This document shows positions 1-10,995 of a stretch of 64,000 nt of DNA, one piece after another. Both the position numbers and the translations under genes were made by a program. Each line of letters begins with the position of its first letter. Position 1 is the first letter of the stretch. Source of the DNA: Syncephalastrum monosporum B8922 (lineage: Eukaryota > Mucoromycota > Mucoromycetes > Mucorales > Syncephalastraceae); contig JNEN01001227.1 in assembly GCA_000697355.1 (NCBI GenBank), forward strand, positions 248,001-312,000, read 5' to 3'. The notes under the pieces are model-generated. The model made no database searches. It saw only the letters and a list, made by a program, of their open reading frames with translations, and was not told the DNA's origin.

Positions 1-184
1 CTTGAAAAAATAGCGAGTCACCTTGCCAACATGAATCACAAGGTAAGTCTGATCCCAGACTAACCAAAGCACTGAGCGGGATTCTAGGAAGATTGTTCAT
101 CCTATTTAATGGGCTTGCAACCTTCCCGGACTTGCCCTTTCTTTCTCTTCGCCAAGCTCTCTTGATTGATATCCTATTTGCTTC
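1..184. other. Left edge, upstream region of the arrestin gene
   Basis: Short stretch before the first recognisable gene. Bases 32-42 plus a GTAAGT at 43-48 look like an exon end with a splice donor (ATG AAT CAC AAG|GTAAGT). This could be the tail exon of a plus-strand gene cut by the window edge, or a small 5' exon of the arrestin gene. Neither can be decided from this window. Confidence 0.3.
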
Positions 185-2357
185 ATGTCTTCTTTGGTAT
201 CTGGCGCCTCCTCACTTTCATCTTCTTTGATACCAACGCCCGCAAAAGCATCACCATGTCCGTTAAAACTTGTGCTCGATGAACCTGTTTCTTATCTGGG
301 AAACATTACTGGCACCATTCTCGTTCGAGGCGAGGTTATTGTTCACTTTTCCAAAGACACGCCTATTCAAGGCCCTATTGAGCTTGTCTGCGAGGGTATA
401 CAGCGCTATTATCCATGGGCTGGTACGTTTTAAGGAACTGCATGGATTGTATTCGCGCATATTGACAGTATCATTCTCCCATTTCTACTTCTTCGCAGAT
501 ATCATGGGCAATCGTCTCTACAGCACCAAACCCATTGAGACTAAAGTGCACGCCATAGAATTGTCGCTGCTACCACCCAACATAAATGGCATTATGCCGG
601 CCGGCAACCAGCGCTTCCCGTTCGAGTTTCCTCTACCCGGCTCGCTCCCTATTACACTGTCGATTCCCGACCGCCTTGATATTTTTTACCAACTGAAAGC
701 GACTTTGAGGAAATCATATGAGGAGACTGCGACGCCACGTCGTGCTTCTTGGTTCGACTGGGTGCGTCCAAACAAAAAGACGCTCGTTGCAACCGCCGAC
801 CTGCGCCTTGTACGTGCCATAGAGCCTATTCCGAGTTTAACACCTGCCGGTGCAATGCCCACGTTTCCTATTAATCGCAACAATTTGGCGCCTCTGCTCC
901 GGCTGCAGCAGCAACAGCAAGCGAATGAAACAAATATCATGTCGGACGGAAGTGCTAGTCACGGGTATGACGAGAGTCGAGGCGGTAACACTCGGCAGGA
1001 GCAACATCGTCGTACGAGTCTAGATCGCTATTTCGCCATCGATCAAGAGCAGGCTGTCGACGACTGGTCCCACGGAGGTAGCAGCAGCGGCAACGAATTA
1101 CAACAAGCCAATGGTCAGGTGCATCTTGGCCTGGCGTTGGACGAGCAGCACGACAGACTTGCCTATTCGATGGCTGGCCGTACGATTGACAACTTCTGCT
1201 GCCCGGTAAAGGACATGAAACACGGTCTCCGCTATCGGCTCACTATCGATCGTACCGCCATTGCGATTGGTACAAGTATCGGTATTGAAGTCATGCTTGA
1301 GCCAATGCTGAAGACAGTTAATATCAAGTCGATCGTACTGAAAATATCTGAGTCGCGTGAATACAACATGAAGATTCCCAAATCTGGCGGCAGTGAAACA
1401 GACGAAACGCGTCAGCAAACTGAAAATGTCGCGATGGTGCTCAAGTGGGCATATGGCTATCCAACCGACGCCGAGACATCAAGTCATTCAAGCAGTAGCG
1501 AGTCTGTCGACAGCAAAGGCAAGAAAAAGTGTATCGACTGCCGGCCTCTGACGCTGAGTCGCCGGTATCGCCACCACAGTCATCACTGGTCGGACGATGT
1601 CAACTTTAACCAGGAACGTCGACCTAACAGGGCCAAGTGGGATGGACAGCAGGCCCTTGAGCCTCTCGTATTTGAAGATCATGGCGCAGGCGCTGACTAT
1701 GCAGACGACGGTGACAATCCCGAGAGCAACGGCGAGCTCTTGAACCTGAAGCAGCTCGATCAACCCATTCACGTCGGCGAGTACTTTGAAGGCCGATTTG
1801 TTATGCCCGTGCCTACTTGCGAGCATCTACTGCGCCCAAGCATGGTTCACGAGAGCATCACCATACGGCACTGGCTGCGTTTGGTTGTCGTGGCTGAGTC
1901 TCAAGGGAAGATGGTCGAAGTGTCCCTGACGACGCCTGTACGCATTCTGGACTGCCGTGTAGTCTCGGCCGATGATGAGCGCCAGACAATCCTTCCGCCG
2001 CCGCCAAGCTATGAAAACATAGACAATGCTGCGAACCCCAAAATAGGCGCAGAGGACGATGCCTCGTCCAACTTTTGGATGCAGCGGCTCTCCATCACAC
2101 AAGACGCTATATGGGGCTCATGCCTTGGGTGTCCTTGCAAGCAAAAGCGTGCTGCCAAAGTCCAATGTGTTGGCAAGGGTAAGGCCCCCCACGACAAATC
2201 CACGCTTGGACCTGGTAGCAAGAGGGTACTCGGTCGGGAGAGTAATAACAGCAGCAGCGCTACGAGCGAAACTGCGTGGAGTTCTGCCACAGCATCTAGA
2301 CCGCCTCCTGGCCTGCAAATCGAATGGGGTCCTCCACCGTCCTACTCAGAGCACTGA
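185..2357 (+). CDS. Arrestin-domain (alpha-arrestin/ART-like) trafficking adaptor
   Basis: Two exons, 185-422 and 499-2357, with a 76-bp GTACGT...CAG intron, give a 698-aa protein. An arrestin N-domain runs from about residue 25 to 155 (beta-strand pattern around CEGIQRYYPWAD and FPFEFPLPGSLP). An acidic/Gln-rich insert follows, then an arrestin C-domain from about 325 to 570 (YRLTIDRTAIAIGTSIGIEV, later LRLVVVAES). Two PPSY motifs lie near residues 581-586 and 691-695, the second almost at the C-terminus. In known alpha-arrestins, PPxY motifs recruit the WW domains of Rsp5/Nedd4 ubiquitin ligases so that plasma-membrane transporters are ubiquitinated and endocytosed; that role is inferred here. 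A His/Ser-rich stretch near 410-440 (HSHHWSDDV) interrupts the C-domain. The start at 185 is the first ATG that keeps the N-domain intact. Which transporter it serves cannot be told. Confidence 0.87.
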
Positions 2358-2813
2358 GCGTTTGATTAATTACTTTGCTCCTTTTTTTTCCCCTGGTATT
2401 CCATGAGCGTTTCCATTCTACTTTCCGTCTTCGCTCCCTTTGCGTTAGCATAATCTTTTCGTTGTCACTACGCAACCAGGTAGTATGTTACACTCACCTC
2501 CACATACCCTATAGTCCTGTACGTCTAATATGATATAGAATATTAATAAAAACGAGTTGTTGCTAGTCCCTTTTTTTTTTTTTTTACTATCGCCTGCTTA
2601 ATACCTCCTCTTCCACTTAGAAATGCCCCTTTTAGGTTCCTCACAAACCTGCTCCTACTTCCTCCTAAGCTTTTTGTGTTGCTTCGAAAATAGATTCGAG
2701 ACTCCTAAAACTAAGGTCTAAGAAGTATAAAAGGACGACTCCACCTTTCTACAGACGCGCACTTTTCATACACAAATTACCACCAACGCCACCTATCAAT
2801 TCAGAACACCAAT
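2358..2813. other. Arrestin 3' region and promoter of the secreted peptide gene
   Basis: AATAAAA near 2545 followed by a poly-T run at 2571-2585 is a plausible cleavage/polyadenylation region for the arrestin gene. A clear TATAAAA box at 2726-2732 sits 82 bp before the next ATG, a classical core promoter for a highly expressed small secreted protein. Confidence 0.6.
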
Positions 2814-3065
2814 ATGTACCTCGCCAAAGCCCTGATTGCCACCATCGTTCTCGTTGCGCTAAGCAGTACCGCGCACGGCAATGACGATTTCCAAAGCAAG
2901 CGTACCAACCTGGAACCTCGCCGTCTCGCGAAGCGTGCATGCTATGATTGCACGGGCGACCTGGCAAACTGTGAAGACAGATGCTCTCGGGAGAGCAACG
3001 GTCATGTTATAATGCCCGAATGTATCAACGGTCGATGCTGGTGCGGTTTCATGCCTGGCCTGTAA
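2814..3065 (+). CDS. Small secreted cysteine-rich prepropeptide, CS-alpha-beta (defensin-like) pattern
   Basis: An 83-aa intronless ORF. Residues 1-22 are a typical signal peptide (MYLAKALIATIVLVALSS, cut after AHG). A basic pro-segment ends in the dibasic Lys-Arg at about residues 40-41, a Kex2-type site. The predicted mature part is about 42 residues with seven cysteines, spaced C-x2-C-x6-C-x3-C-x12-C-x4-C-x1-C. The C-x3-C ... C-x1-C core is the signature of the cysteine-stabilised alpha-beta fold (fungal, invertebrate and plant defensins and related channel-blocking peptides); the extra cysteine near the N-terminus is unusual. A TATA box lies 82 bp upstream and an AATAAAA signal near 3232. 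The role (antimicrobial, effector-like or signalling) is inference only. It could also be an unrelated small cysteine-rich secreted protein. Confidence 0.75.
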   Translation: MYLAKALIATIVLVALSSTAHGNDDFQSKRTNLEPRRLAKRACYDCTGDLANCEDRCSRESNGHVIMPECINGRCWCGFMPGL

Positions 3066-3396
3066 TGTTTAATCTAAATACATACGTATATCTTTCTTCA
3101 ATTCTTGTCTTCCCTTTTGTTCATCCTTCCTCCTCCCCCCCCCTCCTCCATACATTTTATTACTGGCTGAACAAGTAGATGCTGTCTACTGAATTACTTC
3201 TCATTGTCCGAGAAGTGTTTTCTTTTTCTCCAATAAAAGGTCGTTAAGGACACGCCTGGCTGGTGCCCAATTATGCATTACACGCTCCCAGTTGCAAATC
3301 CGAGAATTTTGTCTCCTTTGTGAAACTCGAAACGAAAAATTTTATTTCTAAACGGCTTTCAACGTGTTGCGTGCATACAGGAATCTCACTGCGGCT
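3066..3396. other. Spacer between secreted peptide gene and MYG1
   Basis: Pyrimidine-rich 3' UTR with an AATAAAA at about 3232. The rest is the MYG1 promoter. No other gene is visible. Confidence 0.5.
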
Positions 3397-4753
3397 ATGT
3401 CTAAGGTTCAGCTCTGCACTCTACGGCATTCACTGGAACTAATGAGCATGTTGTCCTAAGGTTATCGGAACTCACAGTGGTCATTTTCATTGGTACTACC
3501 CTACGCGATCGAGGCACTGCACGGTGACTGACCTGACTTTTATCTGACAGCGACGAGGCCCTCGCGGTCTGGATGCTGAAGCAGACAAAGGAATTCAAGG
3601 GCGCCAAACTGATCCGCACGCGCGATCCTAAAGAGCTTGGCGAGTGTGACATTGTTGTCGATGTCGGCGGTGAATACGACCCCGCTGCGCACAGATACGA
3701 TCACCACCAGGTGCGGGTGATCTGCGCAACGACAGCGATGTACTCACTTGTCTATTTTAGCGCGGCTTCTCCGAGACCTTCGATGATAAGCATACGATCA
3801 AACTGAGCTCGGCCGGTTTAGTCTACAAGTAAAGTTCGACACAGTGCTATAAGGAGCACATGAGACAGAACGGGGTACTGATGGTATATGCAGGCACTTT
3901 GGTAAGGAGGTGATCGAGTCCCTGGTGAACGACAAGGACAACCTCGAGATCATCTTTCAAAAGACATACGACGTAGGTCTCGAGATCACCGAACATATAT
4001 CGATGGTAACCACACCAAAATAGGACTTTATCGAGTCGCTCGACGCCCACGACAATGGCATCAGCCGGTACCCCAGCACCGCCCAGCCCTTGTACAAGGA
4101 GAACCCAACCAGTCTGCCTGCACGCGTCGCGCACAAAAACCCGGCCTGGAACGAGACGCTGAGCGCCCCCGAAGTGGATGCGCGTTTCGTCGAGGCCTCA
4201 GATCTGGCTGGCTCCGAGTTGGCCAGCTACATCACAACGTTGGCCAAGACCTGGCTGCCTGCCCGCTCCATTGTCATTGATGCCCTTGCCAAGCGTGAAG
4301 ATGTGCATGCCTCCGGTCGTGTCATTGCCCTGGAGCGCCCATGCCCCTGGAAGGAGCACTTGATGGATCTGGAACGAGAAAACGGTCTGGTGGATGACAA
4401 GAGCATCCTGTATGTCTTGTACCCTGAGTCGGCGCCTGAGGGTAACTGGCGCATCCAGTGCGTGCCTACCCGGCCAGAGGGTTTTGAAAACCGCAAGAGT
4501 CTGCCCGAGGCGTAAGTCAAATCTATAGATGAAAAAGGGGTAGAATTGCTAAAGCGACTTCAGATGGCGCGGTTTCCGAGATGACGAGCTGAGCCAGATT
4601 TCCCAGATTGAGAACTGCATTTTTGTTCACGCTGGCGGGTAAGCAAATTGCTTTCAGCATAATCTTTATACTCATCACGTGTATAGCTTTATTGGTGGTA
4701 ACAAGACCCGTCATGGTGCCTTTGAGATGGCTCGTCATGCCGTCGAAAATTAA
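3397..4753 (+). CDS. MYG1: MYG1/UPF0160 family DHH-like nuclease
   Basis: Eight exons (3397-3405, 3461-3492, 3551-3710, 3761-3828, 3894-3972, 4024-4511, 4564-4638, 4687-4753) keep one frame and give 325 aa, the usual family size. The N-terminus reads IGTHSGHFHCDEALAVWML, followed by DIVVDVGGEYDP and YDHHQ, the conserved metal-ligand blocks of MYG1. The centre has HDNGISRYP and the C-terminus ENCIFVHAGGFIGGNKT, also family hallmarks. Known MYG1 is a 3'-5' RNA exonuclease acting in nucleolus and mitochondria. The first exon holds only nine coding bases (MSK). Its donor (GTTCAG) is weak, but the 55-bp intron has a CTAAT branch-like site and restores the conserved start of the domain, so I prefer it to a downstream start. 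Confidence 0.9.
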
Positions 4754-5994
4754 AAATGAAGAAAAAATTAATGAGTATCCATGTGTGTATCATACAGGAA
4801 CTACAGAACGACCAATACATAAAAGCATGGATCTGCATCCTTAGAAATGAAAACACGTGCCCACAGCCGTGCTACTAAACACATAAGGCTTGGCCCTTTG
4901 ATATTTCCACTTGGCTTGCGATCTATTAGTTTTCGAGATTATTAGTCAGTTGTGACAAACCTGCTTTTGACATGCGTCATGGACTTTGGCAGTCATCAGC
5001 GGCCAAATAACTTTATATTTCGGAGCAGACCGCACACTTGCACCAAGCTGCCAAACTCAAACTTTGTGCAAGACTGACACAATCTAGCACAGAAAAAAAT
5101 CTACATCTTCTGAAGACTATGTATATACAGCGATGTCACCTTTTGAATGAAACATGCATGATCGACAGGCATCAAGATATAATATGTATATGTTAGAGAT
5201 GCATAGCATCATGATTGGCCCTTGCACAGAGAGACCCGTTTAATTACTCAAGGCAGGAAGCTATTTTTATACGAAGCTTCCGTTCTGAAGAATAACGAGT
5301 GATCGCCAAAATTATCAAGATTACGAATATTGAAGTAGAAGCACCCTTTCAACCGATCGGCTGTTATACAGAATGCGCAACAAGAAAGGGCAAACATTGA
5401 AAGAGCACAGACAGATGCGGAAAAGTAGGGGGGAGGGAAGCGAGCGTGCGTGCGTGCGTGTGTGAGTATGTGTAGCGTTGCACTAGGCACGACGGGGTGC
5501 ACAAGCCGCATTTTCCAGTATGGATAGGAAAGGAAAAAAAGTTGTTTTACTCATCATATACAGTATTGCGCGTTTCAATGCTGCAACCATAAACACAAAA
5601 GATAAGAGGACCAAACGATCCTAACATCTACCGTAGGGGGAAAAAGGTAAAGAAAAAGGTAAAGAGAAAAAATAAAAGAGGTGTGACTTAGGTATCAAGA
5701 AAATTAGAAGAAAAAGTGCGAGCTCCATGGCCCGCAAAAGAAAAATAAAGAGACGTTGAACGCCGGAAAATAAAAAGAAAAAAAAAAAGGCAATCTGCGA
5801 TGCGTATTGGGTCATACGATCGCAAGAGTGGGGGTGTGGGGTTCTATTAGCGTAGGTGAGAGAGGTGGGTATTAGAGAGGCACGGCGTATGATCAAGCAT
5901 GCGAAGATATGTTCAAGAAAGTATGGGTAAAAAAAAGCAGAAAGCAAAGAAAAGGGAATCATGGGCACCATCGACCTTTTTCGCTCTGAGATTT
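4754..5994. other. Intergenic region MYG1 / bHLH gene
   Basis: About 1.2 kb between two convergent genes with no credible coding frame. A short GCGT/GT microsatellite lies at about 5443-5465. The right third is purine-rich on the plus strand, i.e. a pyrimidine-rich 3' UTR of the minus-strand gene. Confidence 0.5.
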
Positions 5995-7205
5995 TTACAA
6001 GGGGCCGCCCATCTGGTACATTCGGTCGAGGGCTTGCTTTTGGAGGACGGATTCTTGAAACCTAATACATGGTAAGTAAAATGAAATGCATGCGGTTTAT
6101 TTGCATGTTGTTACTTACTTTCTGAGCTGCTCGTTCTCGTGAACCAGACGCTCGAGCTCAGCGAGCAATGCGCCCTGGGTGCTCTTAAGATGTTGGAGGT
6201 GCTGGACAGCTATGCGGTGAGGTGATAAAAATAAAGCAGATGATTGTGAGTACATGTACTGAAATTGACCGTAATTAGCAGGCCAAGATAATGAGGTGAT
6301 ACATACTGCGGTGAAGCAAAGCAGCCTTGCTCATCTTTTTGTTGACACAGCCAGGCAAGTGCTGGCGCAGCTCGTCAAAGCCGTCCTTGATCTGGGCGCG
6401 ACGCTTCTGCTCAGACTGGATGTGGATCTGACGACGCAGTTCAGCGGCTGAGACGCTGTCAAGATCGTCTTCCTGGTCCGAGGACGAGGCCTCCTCGTCA
6501 TCCTTGTGATGGCGTTTCCGCTTCTTGTTGTTGGACGTGCCATTCTCGTAGGTCTCCTTCGAGTACTGGTGGAACTCGGGCAGAAACGACTCGGGAAGCT
6601 GGTTGACCTGGGCGATCTTCTCCGAGATAGCGTGAGCAGCAGTGCTAGTGGACGAAGAAGGGGCAGGGCCAGCGAGAGACACCGAGGCAGGCGAGCAAGA
6701 CAAAAGAGGGGGCGTGCTGGCCGAAGGCGAACGGCGCGCGGCAGCAGCAGCGGCAGCTGCAGCGGCGGCGGCGGCGGCAGGGCTCGGCGAGGTAGCGTTT
6801 GCGTTTGCGTTGTGCGAAGCAGGGTGAGGAGTGCCGGCCGTGCTGCTCGACTGCGAGTCGCTCGAGGGGCTCGAGGGCAGACGCGGGTCCACGGTCAGAA
6901 CACTGCCGTGCGACGGGTGAGAGAGGTGGTGAGGATGGTGATGATGGTGGCTCTGCGGGATCGGCACAGGCATGGAGCCCAAGGGCATCACAGCCGGATC
7001 GCACACGTAGTGGTAGCCTGACGAAGAACACACACGCTTCAGGTTAGCAACGAGCCCTATCGTGACGTCACATTGGAGACGAGAATGAATGAAATAGATA
7101 GTTACCGGTGGACGGGTAAAGCTGAGCATCGTAAGTCTCAAGCTTGGGGACATCAGCGTAGGTGGTGGGCATGATGTATTCGTCAAAGCCAAAGTCGGAT
7201 TCCAT
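5995..7205 (-). CDS. bHLH-leucine zipper transcription factor, Mlx/Max-like
   Basis: Four exons on the minus strand (7205-7106, 7017-6307, 6209-6119, 6061-5995) give 322 aa. The first 220 residues are low complexity: acidic N-terminus, HHHHHPHHLSHPSHG, a poly-Ala run and Ser/Pro-rich stretches. The basic region and helix 1 are HIQSEQKRRAQIKDGFDELR (about 233-252). Helix 2 is KMSKAALLHRTVQHLQHLK, split by an intron inside the Thr codon, and it runs directly into a leucine zipper (LLAELERLVHENEQLRK). The H-x3-E-x2-RR pattern predicts binding to CANNTG E-boxes. Sequence style is closest to Mlx/Max-type bHLHZip factors. The end is short and non-acidic, and no second regulatory domain is visible. 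The start codon gives MESDFGFDEY and is preceded by a pyrimidine-rich leader. Confidence 0.86.
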
Positions 7206-8830
7206 GATGTGCTGTTGAGATGAAGGGGTGTTTGTGTTGACAGGAGGAGATAAGTGGAAAGAGTAGAGTGGAGTGGGTGGGTTGAGTGAGTGTGTGTGGG
7301 CTAGGGAGCGTGTGGGATGTCTAAAGGACGGTGGTTGTCGAGAAAAGAGGGAAGAGAGGGAAGTAGGGAATAGCAAAAGGCTCTACAAGTGAGGGAAAAG
7401 CTTTTTTGCTTCGGATGTGGTGGTAAAGGTTTGTGAAGAGGGAAAAAGGCTGCCGTGCATCCTTGTAAACTGTTGTCCCATTTTTCCCTGCCTGGTTGCA
7501 CAGAAAATATTTGCTCTTCTCTCTTTTTAGCGTCCTCACTTTTGCTAGTGCTATCCTTCTTTTCTCTCTACTGCACCATTATTTCCTTCATTAACAATCT
7601 AACTGCTGTTGCTGTTGCTGCTGCTACTGCTTTTTGATACTGCCCATCGCGCCACCCCTTGATTTTTTGGTGGCCAAAAATCACCCCCAAATCTGCGCTT
7701 ATTTTTTCGTGATTCTGCCCTGCTGCAGGACCAAATAGAGATCTACACTACATAAAGCATGTAAACAAACCTTTCTGTTGTATTGGCTGTCTCAATCCAA
7801 GATGAATATGAGCTCTAGGCATGAGGCACCTTACCGCCAAGGCCTGCCTCCATAGAAGATATGCAATATAAAAATATCTTGATTGCATGATGGCTATAGA
7901 CAAAGGCCATTATGGTAGCCGCGCGCACCATATTTCTCTCCTTACCCCGCGGAGGGGCAAATGCTTTCGAGCGCGGACAAGTCCGATCCAAGCTCTTTCC
8001 AATGTTTGTGTTTATGTGCTAAAATGTAGCCCAACTTGACTGCAATAATTCAGGAGACCCTTTTCTTTTACGACAGCTTCTATTTTCTTCACTTTTCAGC
8101 CCAGGGAAAGCTCTTCTGTGGAAAAAGTAACATGGACACATACACGCTTTTGGAAAAACGAGATTCCAGAAGAAAAAGTTTCACCTAAACTCCTCCACTG
8201 GGTACGGTAAGACGTGGTGTAACCCATGAACCGCCCTTTTCCTCTTCATGCATCTTGTGTATGACAGCGAACCAAGCTGCGAGCCATTACTAGCTCAGAT
8301 CGAATTCAGCCTGCACTTTCTCTCGGCGGCTGCACCCGCCCATCGCTGTCCACCGCGCGGTTTGTGCGTCCGTCCTCTCCTCTCTCCCCCAAAAAGAAAA
8401 AGAAAAAAAAAAAAAGGCGCCAAATGGAAAAGCGATCTGTGTCATATTATGTCTGCAGCCAGTGAGAAGCAATGCAACGTGAAGCATATTCTATTCACAG
8501 CGTATCAGTTATTGTTATCAGAAAGAAAGGATGATGCTGCTTTCCCTTATATCTTCTATATATCTCGTTTTCTCTCCACCATCTTTTCGAATATGCCACC
8601 AAAATTGACCAGAGCTCCGTGCGATTGGATGTCAAGGCCTCCCTGCTCTGCATCAAGTCCGTTCACCGATCCGCTGGCTGGGAACCCGTCCCCCATCTCT
8701 CCCCACTTGCTCCTTCTCGGAGCTCGAAGAATGGCACGAGAATTTACTCAGCCAAACTAGCATCGCTTATGCGATATTGTAATGAGCTTATAGTACTTTT
8801 TTCTCAAGCATGTTCTCTACTGTACATACG
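7206..8830. other. Intergenic region upstream of the bHLH gene
   Basis: About 1.6 kb without a credible gene. Near 7660-7683 lies an imperfect palindrome (TGATTTTTTGG - TGG - CCAAAAATCA), about 460 bp upstream of the bHLH start. A GTTGCT/GCTACTG repeat lies at 7600-7630. An open frame at 8248-8760 has no recognisable domain and biased composition, and I do not call it a gene. Confidence 0.5.
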
Positions 8831-8832
8831 TA

Positions 8833-9660
8833 CAGTCAGTTGACAGGAAAAAGGTAACACTTTTGAAATTCCGTTTGCAGGACCAGAAATCTGCATAGAA
8901 AAGACGCGGTTCCTGAACAGAGGCCAATAAAACTCTTCTATTTTTCTACGTTTATAATGGTTCTGAGCACTGCCGATAAAGCTAAAGCTGTCGCCTTCAA
9001 GCAAGCTGGCTGGAACATCACGAAACTCGCCCATGAACTGAATGTGTCACGAAAGGCCATTTTCAGGGCCATTGCTGACTACGAGCAATATGGGCACTAC
9101 AAGCGAAAGGAAGGTTCCGGAGACCCCAGAAAGCTCACGGAACGTGACGAGCGTCTCTTGCTACGCGAAGTCAAGAAAGATCGTCGCGCTCCTCTGCAAG
9201 ACATTACGCAGAATTCCGGACTCAATTTCACCACCAGGACTGTCCGACGATGTCTTAAACGTGCCGGCATTAACTCTCGAATCGCGAAGGGAAAGCCTTT
9301 CCTGACGGAGAAGCACAAGGTGAAACGTCGTGCATTCGCAAAGAAGCATAAGTCCTGGACCCTTGAGGACTGGAAGAAGGTCCTATGGGCTGACGAAGCC
9401 AGCTTCGAGAAGGGGAAGAAATCAGGCCAAGTACGCATCTGGCGCTCTAAGGGCGAGGCCAACCTCAGCGAGTGCCTCGCGCCCACGTTCAAGAGCGACA
9501 GGACGTCCGTGGTGGTCTGGGGTGGTTTCACCCATGGGAAGAAGACGGAACTCGGCATCTTCCAGAAGGAAGGTCGCCGAACCAAGAGCACTGCGGTGGA
9601 TTTCGTAAACCAGATCTACGAGGGACCCTTGGCGCGCTTCTTGGAGAGCTGCCCCAGTGA
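8833..9660 (+). mobile_element. Tc1/mariner-type DNA transposon, 3'-truncated
   Basis: The coding part starts at 8957 (MVLSTADKAKAVAFKQ). It shows the Tc1 paired-type helix-turn-helix (NITKLAHELNVSRKAIFRAI, residues about 20-39), a second HTH ending in RTVRRCLKRAGI, and the first catalytic Asp in VLWADEASFEKG (about residue 139). The second Asp (DN..H block) and the last acidic residue of the DDE/D triad are absent, because homology stops near residue 233 (FLESCPS, about 9655-9660). A possible left end, TA then CAGTCAGTTGACAGG, is at 8831-8847, about 125 bp before the ATG, a normal distance for Tc1. No matching right end was found. The transposase cannot be active as it stands. Confidence 0.8.
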
Positions 9661-10995
9661 ATATGAATTTTTGAGACATCATTCTGATAATGATGATATG
9701 GAAAAACATTACGCCTGCACTTGCTGTGTACACGTCAAAGAGCTCAGAGATCTCGAGAACCATTTCATCAATCAGCACGAATGCTACCTCCCGTCGATTT
9801 CATTGGAAAACAGCCGATCTGAAAGCCTTGCACCCGAAGACACGTTATTTGAACATGCCTCTTCTGACAACATTTCATCTGAACAAGTCATCTATTCGCA
9901 ACCACAAGGAAAAAAACGTTCAAATGAAAATGCTATGTTGTTGGACGACATTTCCATGGACCAACCTCGTGGCGAACATTTATCAATCGATGGTTTCGAC
10001 GTTACGGATGCCACTTACCGCATGAAACTTGCTTTGAAAGATCATCAATGGAAGTTATCATTGGAAGACCACTTGTAACAAGTCCTTGCATCCACATCGG
10101 TATTGCTCCTCACTCCTCACACATATCCCAGTGAAGTACAACCATATTTTACACATGAGAACTGGACGGCTGCCAACACTGCTATCGAAATCATTTACAA
10201 GATACAACAGCCACCCATACCAATTGACACTGTGGCGAATCTTCTTTCCATAATAGACGACTTGATGCGACTCAAGCTTGATAGAGATGCAGCTTCCATC
10301 TGTGCCGCTTGATGAAGATCTTAATGAGTGTGAGCTTTGCTCAAGAGTCATTGATCCACTTCTCTCGGGTTTGTTCGACGATCCCAACGAAGGAGTATAC
10401 TTGCACTGGACGAATGAATCAACATTAGAGACCAAGCAACTATCCAACAACATGCGACCTGACCTATCCATCACCAAAACCGTTGGTCTCAAGTGGGCAA
10501 GAAGTTTAGGATACGGAGAAGCCAAACCTTCTGCGCGCGAAAGTGACCATTACCTAGTTTGCCAAGATCTCATCAAGGTGGTACTTTTTTGCAAGAATTT
10601 TTTGGACGAGCAGTTGATGGAAGATGTTCTTGGGATCCATATCGTTGGTCGAACAATTTTTCGGTTTTACGTCCTTGTGTTGCCCGCCACTGCCACATAT
10701 GTGATGTACTTACTCGCAGAGATCAAGGTGCCGGACTCGATTCAGGGCTTGCCTGGGTTTGTCACCGAATTACCATCTTCTCAAGACTCTAAATGTCTTC
10801 GACACAGTTTGCGTATGTTCAGTTACACCTGAAGTAATTGCCGGTCGACCAGCACCAACGCTTCCATTAAAAACAATTCAACAAATCATTTATGAACCAA
10901 AAAGCCGAAAGCGGTCATGTCATCTTCACCGCAGACACATTGGATTACGGGATGGATGTATTGTGCCACGTTCGCCTGTACTATCTCTCCTGTAA
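9661..10995 (+). pseudogene. Degenerate zinc-finger / PD-(D/E)xK-like protein gene of unknown function
   Basis: Directly after the transposase the frame continues without a stop into unrelated sequence. An ATG at 9698 opens MEKHYACTCCVHVKELRDLE...HFINQHE, a C2H2-like finger, then an acidic/Ser-rich stretch up to a TAA at 10076-10078. The same frame resumes (YPSEVQPYFTHENWTAANT) to 10312. A second frame then carries LSGLFDDPNEGVYLHWTNES, MRPDLSITK and LGYGEAK, and a third carries LLKTLNVFDTVCV and EPKSRKRSCHLHRRH. The RPDLS...GEAK spacing resembles a PD-(D/E)xK nuclease core. The set resembles, from memory, multicopy hypothetical proteins of Mucorales. One stop and two frame changes point to a pseudogene, though unrecognised introns could repair some of them. 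Confidence 0.6.

Noticed and set aside
6506..7021. 171-codon plus-strand Arg/Gly-rich frame over the bHLH gene
   Set aside because: Opposite to the low-complexity region of the real gene.
8248..8760. 170-codon open frame upstream of the Tc1 remnant
   Set aside because: Biased composition, no domains, no splice or leader support; left as unassigned spacer.
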